Assembly (NCBI RefSeq): GCF_000166055.1
Contig: NC_014664.1
Span: 1,742,001-1,806,000 of the forward strand
From: Rhodomicrobium vannielii ATCC 17100
Lineage (GTDB): Bacteria; Pseudomonadota; Alphaproteobacteria; Rhizobiales; Rhodomicrobiaceae
DNA: 64,000 nt
Direction of reading: 5' to 3'
The translations under genes and the position numbers were made by a program. The notes beneath the pieces were generated by a model. The model worked only from the letters and a program-made list of their open reading frames with translations, was not told the DNA's origin and did no database searches. Below are positions 45,071 to 55,450 of the stretch, one piece after another (the stretch's first letter is position 1; each line of letters opens with the position of its first letter).

Positions 45071-46093
45071 ATGGCTCGCGATCTAACGACATCAGCAGTC
45101 CACCGGCAAAATATCCTGAACAATAAGCATGCTGTTTCAGAGATAGAGCCACGTGCAGGAATTTCAGGAATCCAATTTGAAGGTAAGACGGTAGTCACAA
45201 AGGAGCAAATAGCCGAATTCTTTGATGTGAGCACAAGAACAATTGATGCATACATTGAACGCTATGGCGACGAGCTGGTAGGCAATGGCTATGAGGTTAT
45301 CAGGGGTAAGCGCCTGAAAATGTTCAAAAACGCCCTTGAGACAAACGAGGGTAGCGAAGCCCTCTTCGTTACCCTAAAGACTGCATCTGTTCTTGGTCTA
45401 TTCGATTTTCGAGCGTTTTTGAATTTGGCTATGCTCCTCACAGAGAGCGAGCGTGCGCGCGTGCTACGACAGGCTATCTTGGATGTGGCGATTGATAGCG
45501 TCACGTCACGATCAGGCGGCGGTACGAAATATATCAACCAGCGAGATGAAGGGTATCTTCTGGCGGCGTACGCTGGGGATAGCTATCGGAAACAGCTTAC
45601 CGATGCGCTCAAGGCGTACGTCGTCGATAGGCAATTCAAATACGCATATTACACCGATAAGGTATACGAGTGCATTTTTTTGGAGAAAGCGCGGGAATAC
45701 CGGAAGGTACTCCGATTGCAAAAGGAAGATTGCACTCGTGATACGTTCTACTCAGAAGTGCTGGACTTGATCGCCTCGTTCGAGTTCGGCTTTGCGGACG
45801 CGCTGCATAGGGAATTCGAACACAAAGGAAGTCCGCTTTTGATCAACGAGGCTGACGTGGTTTTGAAGCAATTCGACGCACAAGCCCTCTGGCATCCTCT
45901 GAAAGAACGTGCACGTCAGCGCATGGCTAGCCGAGATTTGGCTTTCCGAGATGCCCTACATGTGCAGCTCGAAAACTATATCGTTCCGGTGACGCCCGCA
46001 GAGTTCGAAAGGTTTTTAGGTGAGAAGAGCAAGGATCTAGAAAAGCGTCTGGAAGATGCCAAGGACGCGCTAAAACGCCTTAAGGATCGCTAG
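45071..46093 (+). CDS. Transposon passenger: DNA-binding protein upstream of a Doc toxin
   Basis: The 340-residue protein has an N-terminal helix-turn-helix (TKEQIAEFFDVSTRTIDAYI), a conserved-looking middle with a possible RhuM-like domain (about 95-200), and a C-terminal coiled coil (EKSKDLEKRLEDAKDALKRL). Its stop overlaps the next start by one base, so it is coupled with the Doc-like gene and is the natural antitoxin candidate. It is AT-richer than chromosomal genes. The antitoxin role is inferred from position. Confidence 0.7.
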   Translation: MARDLTTSAVHRQNILNNKHAVSEIEPRAGISGIQFEGKTVVTKEQIAEFFDVSTRTIDAYIERYGDELVGNGYEVIRGKRLKMFKNALETNEGSEALFVTLKTASVLGLFDFRAFLNLAMLLTESERARVLRQAILDVAIDSVTSRSGGGTKYINQRDEGYLLAAYAGDSYRKQLTDALKAYVVDRQFKYAYYTDKVYECIFLEKAREYRKVLRLQKEDCTRDTFYSEVLDLIASFEFGFADALHREFEHKGSPLLINEADVVLKQFDAQALWHPLKERARQRMASRDLAFRDALHVQLENYIVPVTPAEFERFLGEKSKDLEKRLEDAKDALKRLKDR

Positions 46094-46542
46094 TGCCACC
46101 AAGTCTAATATATTTGCGTTTTGATGACGTAATCGAGGCCCACGCGAGCATGCTGCGGGTGAGCGGTGGGCTTCCTGGTATTAGAGATGCAGGGCAGCTA
46201 GAAAGCATACTTTTTCACGTCCAGAACGACGATTACTACCCAACTATCTCCCACAAAGCATCACACGTTTATTATGCTATTTGCAAAGGGCACTGCTTCA
46301 ATGATGGAAACAAAAGAACAGCACTAGTGGCGACGGCGCAATTCTTTTCATTGAATGGGTATGATTACATAGCCGACGAATTTATTGTAAAAATGGAAAA
46401 CGTCGTAGTGGCAGTTGCCGACAATCGAATCAACAAGGAACTACTACATAAGATCATAGTCTCCATGATCGCCATGGAAGATGACAGCGAGGAATTGAAG
46501 CTCGCTATCTATGAAGCTATGGCTGGTGTGATGGAAACTTAA
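46093..46542 (+). CDS. Transposon passenger: Doc/Fic family toxin
   Basis: The 149-residue protein has the Doc form of the Fic motif, H67-C-F-N-D-G-N-K-R75. Fic proteins move AMP or phosphate onto target proteins; Doc of phage P1 phosphorylates EF-Tu and stops translation. The full motif suggests an active enzyme, which would stabilise the element by addiction. It starts at GTG 46093 on the last base of the preceding stop. The fold is firm, the target is not known. Confidence 0.85.
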   Translation: MPPSLIYLRFDDVIEAHASMLRVSGGLPGIRDAGQLESILFHVQNDDYYPTISHKASHVYYAICKGHCFNDGNKRTALVATAQFFSLNGYDYIADEFIVKMENVVVAVADNRINKELLHKIIVSMIAMEDDSEELKLAIYEAMAGVMET

Positions 46543-46553
46543 CCCGATAACGT

Positions 46554-46571
46554 ATCACCATAAATGGTGAG
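46554..46571. promoter_or_regulatory. Palindrome O4 overlapping the right terminal repeat
   Basis: ATCACC-ATAAAT-GGTGAG matches the O1-O3 pattern with one mismatch, and its last seven bases lie in the right terminal repeat (46565-46588). No gene starts here. A shared binding protein could therefore reach the transposon end. Confidence 0.55.
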
Positions 46572-46588
46572 TTTGCTCCATAATACCG
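46565..46588 (-). repeat. Right terminal inverted repeat
   Basis: The 24 bases are the exact reverse complement of 41576-41599. Operator O4 overlaps its inner edge. Confidence 0.93.
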
Positions 46589-46596
46589 GAATTTCC
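46589..46596. repeat. Target-site duplication, right copy
   Basis: GAATTTCC, identical to 41568-41575, directly follows the right terminal repeat. Confidence 0.92.
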
Positions 46597-47215
46597 GCCA
46601 CACGTTCTCGATGCGCTCCGGCAGCCTATCGAAAGCGGCGAAACCATCATTGCCCGCGTCAACCACCGCATCCGGTATCCATCGCGCTTCCAACTCGTGG
46701 CGGCGATGAACCCGTGCCGCTGCGGCCACGCCTGGACACCGGGGATAACCTGCAAGCACGGAAAGCGCTGCGAGGAAAACTATCGAGGACGCATTTCCGG
46801 TCCACTCTGGGACAGGATCGATATCCAGACCCCCGTGGCGCCGGTCAAGGCGACCGACCTCGCCCTTCCGCCAGCGCAAGAGGGCAGTGCAGAGGTTGCA
46901 GCGCGTGTGGCTGCGGCCCGCTCAATCCAGATGAAACGCTATTCCATTATCGGTAATGAATCGATCACGACAAACGCCAATTGTCCGGCCGCGCTGCTCG
47001 ACGATTTTTGCGCCCTCAGTCGCGAAGCCCTCGCCATGCTGGAGAAGGCGGCGGATATCGCGAGGCTTTCGGCGCGGGGCTACCACCGCACCCTGAGGCT
47101 TGCGCGCACCGTGGCCGATCTCGACGCAAGCTCCGGAGTTCACGCGATCCACGTCGCCGAGGCGCTAAGCCTCCGGGGCGAGGTGGCGGCAGCTCGGCGA
47201 GCGGAAGCCGCATGA
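46597..47215 (+). pseudogene. comM: comM (yifB) 3' part
   Basis: Beginning right after the duplicated target, the frame continues the comM protein (PHVLDALRQPIESGE, VAAMNPCRCGH, RISGPLWDRIDI, LARTVADLD). It covers the rest of the AAA+ core and the Mg-chelatase-like C-terminal domain up to TGA 47213-47215. Joined to 40656-41575 it restores the full 512-residue ComM. As it stands it has no start of its own and is probably not made. Confidence 0.93.
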
Positions 47216-47399
47216 CGCGAAGACCGACCGGAGCGATGGCATTGACCCACACAAGCCCGGGCTCCTATGTCGGAGGGCTGATGTATATAGCTTGACGTTT
47301 TCCTTCGCGAACCGGGTGTGTGAAAGCCCTTCCCCGAGTCGCTTGGACGCGGGTTGCGAACGGCGGAGAACGGCGCCAGTCTTGGCTCCGGGTGAACTT

Positions 47400-48821
47400 T
47401 CATCGCGGCAGAAGCGTCGTCCCCATCAGCGCAATGTCGATCGCATGCGCGGCCTGACGACCCTCGCGAATCGCCCAGACAACGAGCGATTGCCCGCGCC
47501 GCATGTCGCCCGCCGCGAAGACCTTCGGGCGCGACGTCGCATAGTCGCTGTCGGTTGCCTTGACGTTGCCGCGCCCGTCGAGTTCGACGCCGAGGTCGGC
47601 AAGCAACCCCTCCTTGACCGGTGAAACGAAGCCCATCGCAAGCAAAACAAGATCTGCGTCGAGCACGAATTCGCTGCCGGGAACGACCTTCATCCTGTCG
47701 TCGACGCGCACGCAGTGAAGCCGCGTGACGTCGCCCTTGGCGTTGCCTTCGAAGCGGCTCGTCATCACGCTGAACTCTCGGAGGGCACCTTCCTCTTGGC
47801 TCGACGACGTGCGAAGCTTCAACGGCCACTGCGGCCAAGTCAAATCCTTGTTTTCCTTCACGGGGGGCTTCGGCATGATTTCGATCTGCGTCACCGACGC
47901 CGCGCCCTGACGAATGGAGGTGCCGATGCAGTCCGAGCCGGTGTCGCCGCCGCCGATCACCACGACGCGCTTGCCCGTGGCAAGGATCGGCTCCACATCG
48001 CCGAGTGGCTCGCCCGAAACGCGCCTGTTCTGCTGCGCGAGGAAGCTCATCGCAAATTCGACGCCCCTCAACTCACGACCCGGGACCGGAAGGTCGCGCG
48101 GGCGCTCCGAACCGCCGGCCAGAAGCACGGCATCAAAATCGCGCTCGAGTTCTGCGACTGGCACCGTCACGCCAACATGGACTCCGCAATGGAAGGTCAC
48201 GCCCTCCGCCTGCATCTGCGCGACGCGCCGTTCGATGACCTGCTTCTCAAGCTTGAAATCCGGGATGCCGTAGCGCAAGAGACCGCCCGGCATCGCGTTC
48301 TTCTCGTAAACGTGCACATCGTGGCCCGCACGCGCAAGCTGCTGCGCGGCGGCGAGCCCCGACGGACCGGAGCCGACCACGGCCACGCGCTTGCCGGTCT
48401 TCACCTCGGCCGGTTCCGGCACGATGAAGCCCTCGTCAAAAGCGCGGTCCGCGATGGCGCACTCGATGCTCTTGATGGTAACGGGCACGTCGTCGATGTT
48501 GAGCGTGCAGGAGGCCTCGCAAGGCGCCGGGCAGATGCGTCCCGTAACGTCGGGGAAGTTGTTCGTCGAATGGAGGTTTCTCGCCGCTGCTTCCCATTCG
48601 TCGTGATAGACGAGGTCGTTCCAGTCCGGGATCTGGTTGTTGATCGGGCAGCCGCGATGGCAATACGGCACGCCACAATCCATGCAGCGCGCGGCCTGAC
48701 GGCTCACTTCCTCGCTCGTCGGCGGCAGCACGAACTCGCGGAAATGCCGCGTGCGCTCCGCGACGGGTGCGTAATCGCGCTCCTCGCGCTCAATCTCAAG
48801 AAAACCGGTGATCTTTCCCAT
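47400..48821 (-). CDS. gltD: Glutamate synthase (NADPH) small subunit
   Basis: GltD passes electrons from NADPH through FAD and 4Fe-4S clusters to GltB. The 473-residue protein begins [13 protein letters not shown]. It carries the Cys-rich segments [17 protein letters not shown] and [12 protein letters not shown]-binding [18 protein letters not shown], and NADPH-binding [13 protein letters not shown]. The ATG at 48821 replaces a longer frame from 48935. It follows gltB by 146 bp on the same strand. Confidence 0.95.
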   Translation of the reverse strand: MGKITGFLEIEREERDYAPVAERTRHFREFVLPPTSEEVSRQAARCMDCGVPYCHRGCPINNQIPDWNDLVYHDEWEAAARNLHSTNNFPDVTGRICPAPCEASCTLNIDDVPVTIKSIECAIADRAFDEGFIVPEPAEVKTGKRVAVVGSGPSGLAAAQQLARAGHDVHVYEKNAMPGGLLRYGIPDFKLEKQVIERRVAQMQAEGVTFHCGVHVGVTVPVAELERDFDAVLLAGGSERPRDLPVPGRELRGVEFAMSFLAQQNRRVSGEPLGDVEPILATGKRVVVIGGGDTGSDCIGTSIRQGAASVTQIEIMPKPPVKENKDLTWPQWPLKLRTSSSQEEGALREFSVMTSRFEGNAKGDVTRLHCVRVDDRMKVVPGSEFVLDADLVLLAMGFVSPVKEGLLADLGVELDGRGNVKATDSDYATSRPKVFAAGDMRRGQSLVVWAIREGRQAAHAIDIALMGTTLLPR

Positions 48822-48967
48822 TGTCTTACCCGCGCTGCATGCTGTCGGCCCGCATGCGCCAGCCGTCGTTTCCTGTTGTTCGGCGTTGCCGCCAAGCGTC
48901 GCAAACCTCCGCTTCCGTCGGTGGTCCAACGACAAAGGGGCAGCGCCGTGGCTACCCGCTCGCGTCG

Positions 48968-51900
48968 CTAGCCAGCGGCGGTCACACCGATGGAGATTTC
49001 CGCCTGCTCCGGCGGGGTCGGCGCAACCTTCAGCCGCTTCTGGTTTTCGAGCGCCTTGCGATATTCGGTCGGCATGATTTTCACGAATTTCGGCAGATAC
49101 AAGGACCAGTTTTCGAGAATGGTCTTCGCGCGTTCCGATCCGGTGTAGCGGCGATGATTTTCGATCAGGCGCACAAGGCGCAGTTCGTCGTCGCGCGTCA
49201 TGTCGTGCATGAGGTGCACGTAGTTGAAGCGCTCCAGCGTGTCGCCGCTTGCCTGATTGAAGGGCGAGACATCGCCCGGATCGACGGGCTCAAGCTCGAC
49301 CATCGCCATGTTGCAGCGCTTCGGGAACGAGCCGTCCTCGTCGAGCACATAGGCGATGCCGCCCGACATGCCCGCCGCGAAGTTGCGCCCCGTCTTGCCG
49401 AGAACCACAACGCAGCCGCCCGTCATATATTCGCAACCGTGATCGCCGGTCCCTTCGACGACGGCAACCGCGCCCGAGTTTCGCACCCCGAAGCGCTCAC
49501 CCGCGACGCCGCGGAAGTAGCACGAGCCGGAAATCGCGCCATAAAGCACGGTGTTGCCGACGATGATGCTTTCCTCCGGCACAACCGACGTGTTCGACGG
49601 CGGGCGCACGATCAGCTTTCCGCCCGAGAGGCCCTTGCCAACGTAGTCGTTGCCATCGCCTTCGAGATCGAGCGTGACGCCCTTCGCGACCCAGGCGCCG
49701 AAGCTCTGCCCGGCCGTGCCCTTGAGCGAGATCCAGATCGTGTCTTCCGGCAGGCCCGCATAGCCGTAAGCCTTGGCGACGCGGCCGGACAGCATCGCGC
49801 CTGTCGAACGGTCGGCGCTGTGGATCGGCACTTCGAGCTTGACGGCTGTGCCCTCTTCGAGCGCAGGCTTCGCGAGTTCGATCAGCTTCCGGTCGAGCAC
49901 ATGCGCAATCGGGTGGTTCTGCCGCTCGCTGTGGTAGCTCGCGACGCCCGCCGGCATGTCCGGCTTGTGGAACATCTTCGTAAAGTCGAGGCCCTGCGCC
50001 TTCCAGTGCTGGATCGCCTTCTCCTTGTCGAGCCAGTCGGTGCGGCCGACAAGCTCGTTGAAGGAGCGGACGCCAAGCGCCGCCATATATTCGCGGACCT
50101 CTTCCGCCACGAAGAAGAAGTAGTTGATGACATGCTCCGGCGTGCCCTTGAAGCGCGCGCGCAGCACAGGGTCTTGCGTGGCGACGCCGACGGGGCATGT
50201 GTTGAGGTGGCATTTGCGCATCATCACGCAGCCCGCCGCGATCAGCGGTGCCGTCGCGAAGCCGAACTCGTCCGCGCCGAGAAGCGCACCGACGAGCACG
50301 TCGCGGCCCGTGCGGATGCCGCCGTCGACCTGTAACGCGATGCGGCCGCGCAGGCGATTGAGAACCAGCGTCTGTTGCGTTTCGGCGAGGCCGATTTCCC
50401 ACGGACTGCCGCAATGCTTGATCGAAGTCAGCGGCGAAGCGCCCGTGCCGCCCTCGAAGCCCGCGATGGTGATGTGGTCCGCGCGCGCTTTCGCGACGCC
50501 CGCCGCAACCGTGCCCACGCCCACCTCGGAGCCGAGCTTCACGCTGACGTCGGCTTCGGGGTTCACGTTCTTCAGGTCGAAGATGAGCTGCGCCAGATCT
50601 TCGATAGAATAGATGTCATGGTGCGGCGGCGGCGAGATGAGGCCGACGCCCGCCGTCGAGTGGCGCACCTTCGCGATGGTATCGTCCACCTTGTGGCCCG
50701 GAAGCTGACCGCCTTCGCCCGGCTTCGCGCCCTGCACCACCTTGATCTGCATCATGTCGGAGTTGACGAGATATTCCGTCGTAACACCGAAACGGCCCGA
50801 CGCCACCTGCTTGATGGCGGAGCGCATGCTGTCGCCGCTCGGAAGCGGCTTGAAACGGTCGGCTTCCTCGCCGCCTTCGCCCGTGTTTGACTTGCCGCCG
50901 ATGCGGTTCATGGCGATGGCGAGCGTCGTATGCGCCTCGCGGCTGATCGAGCCGAAGGACATCGCGCCGGTGGCAAAGCGCTTCACGATCTCGACGGCCG
51001 GTTCCACTTCTTCGACCGGCACCGGCGCGCGCCCGAGTTCGCCCGCGTCCTTGATGCGGAACAGGCCGCGAATGGTCATCAGGCGCTCGGCCTGCTCGTT
51101 GATGCTCTTCGCGAACGAGCGATACTTATCCGGCAGATTGCCGCGCACCGCATGCTGGAGATCGCCCACGGTGTCGGGCGTCCAGACGTGATCCTCGCCG
51201 CGCACGCGATAGGCGTATTCGCCGCCGACATCGAGCGCGCTCTTGAGCACGGGCGCGTCGGAGAAGGCAAGGCGATGACGCTCGGCGGTTTCGCGCGCGA
51301 TCTCTTCCAGCCCGACGCCCTCGATGGCGGTCTGCGTGCCGGTGAAATACTTGTTCACGAAGTCCGAGCGAAGCCCCACAGCGTCGAAGATCTGCGCACC
51401 GCAATAGGACTGATAGGTGGAGATGCCCATCTTGGACATCACCTTCATCAGGCCCTTGCCGATGGCCTTCACATAGCGCTTCTCGGCTTCCTTCTTCGGG
51501 ATCGGCTTTGAAAATTCGCCGAGCTTCGCCTCGATCGTCTCGAAAGCGAGATACGGGTTGATGGCTTCCGCGCCGAAGCCCGCGAGCACCGCGAACTGAT
51601 GGATCTCGTGCGCCTCGGCCGTTTCGACCACGAGGCCGACGGACGTGCGCAGGCCCTTGCGGATGAGGTGATGATGCACAGCGCTCGTCGCGAGAAGGCT
51701 CGGGATCGGGATGCTGTCAGGCCCCGCCTCGCGGTCGGACACGATGATGATGTTCCAACCCTGAAGGACGGAGGTTTCCGCGCGCTTGCAAAGGAGGTCG
51801 AGCGCGCGTTCCATGCCGGGCGCGCCGAGGTCCGCGCCGTAAGTTGCGTCGAGCGTGATGGTGCGGAACGGCGTGTCGGGGTGATCCGCGATGTGGCGGA

Positions 51901-53674
51901 TACGCTCCAGATCCTCGTTCGTCAGGATCGGCTGCGAGACTTCGAGCCGCTTCAGCTTCCACGTGCCGTGCAGGTCGAGGATATTCGGGCGCGGGCCGAT
52001 GAACGACACAAGGCTCATGACCAGTTCCTCGCGGATCGGGTCGATGGGCGGGTTCGTGACCTGCGCAAAGTTCTGCTTGAAATAGGTGTGGAGCAGCTTC
52101 GGCCGCGACGAGAGCGCGGAAATGGGCGTGTCGGTGCCCATCGAGCCGATGGCTTCCTGCCCGGTCTCGATCATCGGCGCAAGAAGGAATTTCCAGCTTT
52201 CCTGCGTGTAGCCGAACGCCTGCTGACGGTCGAGCAGCGCCACGTTCGTCTTCGACTGCGACGGCGCGGCAGCCGGCAGATTTTCGACGCGCACCTGACC
52301 GTGCTTCAGCCACTCCTGATAAGGGCGCATGCTGGCGAGTTCGGTCTTGATCTCGTCGTCGGAGATGATGCGGCCTTCTTCGAGGTCGATCAGCAGCATC
52401 TTGCCGGGCTGAAGCCGCCACTTGTGGACGATCTTCTCTTCCGGCACCTGCAGCGTGCCCGCTTCGGACGCGAGGATGACACGGTCGTCGGTGGTCACGA
52501 TGTAGCGCGCCGGGCGAAGGCCATTACGGTCGAGCGTTGCGCCGACCTGCTTGCCGTCCGTGAATGCGATGGCCGCCGGGCCGTCCCACGGCTCCATGAG
52601 TGAGGCATGATATTCGTAAAAGGCGTGCCGCTTTTCGTCCATGAGCGCGTTGCCGCCCCAGGCTTCGGGGATCAGCAGCATCATGGCGTGCGCGAGGCTA
52701 TAGCCGCCCTGCAACAGAAATTCGAGCGCGTTGTCGAAGCACGCGGTGTCGGACTGGCCCTCATAGGAAATCGGCCAAAGCTTCTGAATCTCGCCGCCAA
52801 ACAGCGGGGACGAAACGCTCGCCTGCCGGGCCGCCATCCAGTTCACGTTGCCGCGCAGCGTGTTGATCTCGCCATTGTGGCAGACCATGCGATACGGGTG
52901 CGCGAGCTTCCACGACGGGAAGGTGTTCGTGGAGAAGCGCTGATGTACGAGCGCCAGCGCCGAAGCGAACAGCGGATGATGCAGGTCGTTGTAATATTCG
53001 CCGAGTTGGTACGACAGGAACATGCCCTTGTAGACGATGGTCCGGCAGGAGCACGAAACGGGATAGAAGTTGATGTCGACGCCGACTTCCGCGCGAACGC
53101 GGTTCGAGATGATGCGCCGCGCCACGTAAAGCGCGCGCTCGAAGGCGCTCTCGTCGGAGATGCAATGCGGGCGGCCGATGAACACCTGCCGCTGGAACGG
53201 CTCGGTCGCGGTCACGATCTCGGGCAGCGACTCATTATTGACCGGCACGTCGCGCCAGCCGATGAACGGCAGCCCCTGCTCGGCGAGCACCGTTTCCACG
53301 ACGGTTTCGCACTTCGCGCGAACCTCGGCGTTCTGCGGCATGAAGAGCTGGCCGACGCCATAATATCCGGGCTGCGGCAGCTTGAAGCCGATCCGTTCGC
53401 CTTCCGCGACGAAGAAATCGTGCGGGAGCTGCACGAGAATGCCAGCGCCGTCGCCCGCGAGAGGGTCAGCGCCGACCGCACCGCGATGTTCGAGGTTGAG
53501 CAGGATCTTGAGCGCGTCCTGCACGATTGCGTGGCTCTTTACGCCCTTGATATTGGCGATGAGGCCAAGACCGCAGGCGTCATGCTCACGCGAGGGATGA
53601 TAAAGCCCCTGAGGCTCGGGAAAGCCGTGGGCGGAATGGGAGCTGTCACAGGAAGGCATCGCGGTATCGGTCAT
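48968..53674 (-). CDS. gltB: Glutamate synthase (NADPH) large subunit
   Basis: This 1,568-residue enzyme makes two glutamates from glutamine and 2-oxoglutarate. A propeptide of about 33 residues is removed to expose Cys34 ([11 protein letters not shown]), the Ntn-type glutaminase nucleophile. An FMN-binding synthase barrel and a 3Fe-4S site follow ([17 protein letters not shown], the C-x5-C-x4-C pattern), then a GXGXG-type beta-helix C-terminus. The ATG at 53674 was chosen over an upstream frame at 53692. It is the first gene of the gltBD unit and works with GS for ammonia assimilation. Confidence 0.96.
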   Translation of the reverse strand: MTDTAMPSCDSSHSAHGFPEPQGLYHPSREHDACGLGLIANIKGVKSHAIVQDALKILLNLEHRGAVGADPLAGDGAGILVQLPHDFFVAEGERIGFKLPQPGYYGVGQLFMPQNAEVRAKCETVVETVLAEQGLPFIGWRDVPVNNESLPEIVTATEPFQRQVFIGRPHCISDESAFERALYVARRIISNRVRAEVGVDINFYPVSCSCRTIVYKGMFLSYQLGEYYNDLHHPLFASALALVHQRFSTNTFPSWKLAHPYRMVCHNGEINTLRGNVNWMAARQASVSSPLFGGEIQKLWPISYEGQSDTACFDNALEFLLQGGYSLAHAMMLLIPEAWGGNALMDEKRHAFYEYHASLMEPWDGPAAIAFTDGKQVGATLDRNGLRPARYIVTTDDRVILASEAGTLQVPEEKIVHKWRLQPGKMLLIDLEEGRIISDDEIKTELASMRPYQEWLKHGQVRVENLPAAAPSQSKTNVALLDRQQAFGYTQESWKFLLAPMIETGQEAIGSMGTDTPISALSSRPKLLHTYFKQNFAQVTNPPIDPIREELVMSLVSFIGPRPNILDLHGTWKLKRLEVSQPILTNEDLERIRHIADHPDTPFRTITLDATYGADLGAPGMERALDLLCKRAETSVLQGWNIIIVSDREAGPDSIPIPSLLATSAVHHHLIRKGLRTSVGLVVETAEAHEIHQFAVLAGFGAEAINPYLAFETIEAKLGEFSKPIPKKEAEKRYVKAIGKGLMKVMSKMGISTYQSYCGAQIFDAVGLRSDFVNKYFTGTQTAIEGVGLEEIARETAERHRLAFSDAPVLKSALDVGGEYAYRVRGEDHVWTPDTVGDLQHAVRGNLPDKYRSFAKSINEQAERLMTIRGLFRIKDAGELGRAPVPVEEVEPAVEIVKRFATGAMSFGSISREAHTTLAIAMNRIGGKSNTGEGGEEADRFKPLPSGDSMRSAIKQVASGRFGVTTEYLVNSDMMQIKVVQGAKPGEGGQLPGHKVDDTIAKVRHSTAGVGLISPPPHHDIYSIEDLAQLIFDLKNVNPEADVSVKLGSEVGVGTVAAGVAKARADHITIAGFEGGTGASPLTSIKHCGSPWEIGLAETQQTLVLNRLRGRIALQVDGGIRTGRDVLVGALLGADEFGFATAPLIAAGCVMMRKCHLNTCPVGVATQDPVLRARFKGTPEHVINYFFFVAEEVREYMAALGVRSFNELVGRTDWLDKEKAIQHWKAQGLDFTKMFHKPDMPAGVASYHSERQNHPIAHVLDRKLIELAKPALEEGTAVKLEVPIHSADRSTGAMLSGRVAKAYGYAGLPEDTIWISLKGTAGQSFGAWVAKGVTLDLEGDGNDYVGKGLSGGKLIVRPPSNTSVVPEESIIVGNTVLYGAISGSCYFRGVAGERFGVRNSGAVAVVEGTGDHGCEYMTGGCVVVLGKTGRNFAAGMSGGIAYVLDEDGSFPKRCNMAMVELEPVDPGDVSPFNQASGDTLERFNYVHLMHDMTRDDELRLVRLIENHRRYTGSERAKTILENWSLYLPKFVKIMPTEYRKALENQKRLKVAPTPPEQAEISIGVTAAG

Positions 53675-54190
53675 GGCTCTAGGTATTCGCAAGGGATTTT
53701 TAATGAGGAGTCGGTTCTATGTCGTTCATCGAGCGCGCTATCGAACCGTGCCGCGCGCGCGGCTATCAGCGGCGATGTTTTCGCGTTGCGGTCTTGGCCG
53801 CTTCGCTTCCGTAATTCCCGCTGTCAATGCCGCCCGTCGTCATTTTCTCGTCCCCTGCCCAGTTATCATTCAGGCACGCAAAAGCTCGATCCCGAAACGC
53901 ATTTGTTTCGCTAAACAAATGGTTCACGGGCCGAGCGTTGCCCAGGCTATCGCGCCAACAGTGGAAGCGTGCCAGAATTTTGGAACCGTGACAAGTCTGC
54001 AATGGCCCGCGAGCGTAGCGAAACACCCGCCGCGCCTGCGGGCGAACTCGTCACAGAAGATCCAGTGCGCCGGGCCTGTAACGGCGTCGCTACTCCCTAT
54101 ATAATAGCGCGCATCCTTAAGAAAACACCGCTTCGCAGGGTGTTTCATGGGTTAAATCGATAGCTCGCTTTATGGGCAGAATCGGCGGCG
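53675..54190. other. Region upstream of gltB and the GTPase pair
   Basis: This 516-bp stretch must hold the divergent promoters of gltB and the GTPase gene at 54191. A possible 64-codon ORF (GTG 53969 to 54163) with a fairly coding-like composition is present but has only a weak ribosome-binding site. A hairpin AAACACC...GGTGTTT lies near 54125-54150. I see no RNA gene. Confidence 0.4.
53969..54163 (+). CDS. Possible small ORF of unknown function
   Basis: The frame encodes 64 residues (starting MPEFWNRDKSAMARERS) with a balanced composition. It begins at GTG with GGAAG very close. No family is known and the ORF could be chance. It lies in the gap between gltB and the GTPase genes. Confidence 0.22.
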   Translation: MPEFWNRDKSAMARERSETPAAPAGELVTEDPVRRACNGVATPYIIARILKKTPLRRVFHGLNR

Positions 54191-55450
54191 ATGACCTGGC
54201 GTGAAGAATTTGAAGGCACCTTCTCCCGCAGTTTGAGGGCAGTGCGCGACAATGTGCTCACGCCGCAGGCAGCGAGCGCGCCGTCCGACGAGCGCGTGGC
54301 GGAGCTTGCGAAAAGCAGGGCGCCCGTCATCTGGCTCATCGGCAAGGTCCAATCCGGCAAGACATCTATCGTGCGCGCGCTAACGGGCGTCACGGCGGCG
54401 GAGGTTGGGCAAGGCTACAAGCCATGCACGCGGACCGCGCAGATCTTCGATTTCCCGTCCGACGCGCCCGTGATCCGCTTTCTCGACACGCGCGGCCTCG
54501 GCGAGGCGGGTTACGATCCGGCAGAAGACATCGCCGTGCATGAAAGCCAGGCGCATCTGATCCTCGCGGTCATGAAGGCGCTCGATCCGCAACAGGACGC
54601 GGTGTTGAATGCTGTGAAGGCGGCGCGCGCGCGGCACCCCGGCTGGCCGGTCGTTGTGGCACAGACCACGCTGCACGATGCCTACAAAACGGGCGAAGGC
54701 CATCCCGCCGCCTATCCCTACGGCGAGCCGGGCGCGGCGCTCGAAGTCATCGGCCCCGTACCGCCGGACCTCGCCAGAAGCCTCGCCCACCAGCGCGCAC
54801 TGTTTGCCGATTTGCCCGGCGATGGCCTCCTGCTGTTCGTACCCATCGATTTCACCCAACCCGACGACGGCTTCGAGCCGGTGAATTACGGCCTACCCCA
54901 GCTACTCGCCGCGCTCGAAAAGGCCGCGCCCGCCGGCATTGTCGCCGCCTTGAAGGACGGCAGCACAAGGGCCGGAGACTCGTTCTCGAACGAAGCGCAT
55001 CCGCATATTGTCGGCTATTCCAGCGCCGCCGCCGCTGCCGACGTGGTCCCGCTGGCAGGCGCGGTCGCGGTGCCCGCCGTGCAGGCGAAGATGCTGCACA
55101 GCCTCGCCCGGATCTACGGCGTGGAATGGAACCGTCGCACATTGTCTGAATTCGGCGCATGCCTCGGCGCCGGCGTGGTGACGCGCATGGCCGCAGCGTT
55201 TGGCGCGCGCCAGCTTGCGAAGCTCATCCCGGTCTACGGGCAGACGGCGGGGGCTGCTGCTGCTGCTGCTACGAGCTTCGCCACCACCTTCGCCATCGGC
55301 AAGGCTGCGTGCTATTTCCTTGCACGCCAGCGTTTGGGACAGAGCGACCCGAAAGGCGTGGCCGAAGCCTACGCCGCTGCGCTGTCGGAGGCATTCCGGT
55401 TTCGAAAGAAGGCGGAAGCCGACAGCAAGCCCGAAGGCGCGCCTGCATGA
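54191..55450 (+). CDS. GTPase with C-terminal DUF697 membrane region
   Basis: The N-terminal GTPase domain has the P loop GKVQSGKTS (51-59) and DTRGLGE. The C-terminal third is a DUF697-like hydrophobic domain: VGYSSAAAAADVVPLAGAVA, ARIYGVEWN, and an Ala-rich membrane-like segment. Together they make a YcjX/YcjF-type membrane-bound GTPase of 419 residues. Its stop overlaps the ATG of a second GTPase gene (ATGA). Function is unknown; stress or envelope roles are suggested for the family. Confidence 0.75.
   Translation: MTWREEFEGTFSRSLRAVRDNVLTPQAASAPSDERVAELAKSRAPVIWLIGKVQSGKTSIVRALTGVTAAEVGQGYKPCTRTAQIFDFPSDAPVIRFLDTRGLGEAGYDPAEDIAVHESQAHLILAVMKALDPQQDAVLNAVKAARARHPGWPVVVAQTTLHDAYKTGEGHPAAYPYGEPGAALEVIGPVPPDLARSLAHQRALFADLPGDGLLLFVPIDFTQPDDGFEPVNYGLPQLLAALEKAAPAGIVAALKDGSTRAGDSFSNEAHPHIVGYSSAAAAADVVPLAGAVAVPAVQAKMLHSLARIYGVEWNRRTLSEFGACLGAGVVTRMAAAFGARQLAKLIPVYGQTAGAAAAAATSFATTFAIGKAACYFLARQRLGQSDPKGVAEAYAAALSEAFRFRKKAEADSKPEGAPA

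Larger units (their letters stand above)
41576..46588. mobile_element. IS1595-family transposon with seven passenger genes, inserted in comM
   Basis: The element is 5,013 bp, bounded by 24-bp perfect inverted repeats beginning CGGTATTATGGAGC, and flanked by GAATTTCC on both sides. It encodes an ISXO2-like transposase (minus strand) and seven other genes on both strands. The right half (44.7-46.5 kb) and several gaps are visibly more AT-rich than the chromosome. Family members with passenger genes are known, but this gene set is not one I recognise. Four ATCACC-N6-GGTGAT palindromes are spread over its genes and right end. The perfect duplication suggests a recent insertion. Confidence 0.93.

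Noticed and set aside
53766-54026. 86-codon minus-strand frame upstream of gltB
   Set aside because: Composition looks random and there is no start signal.
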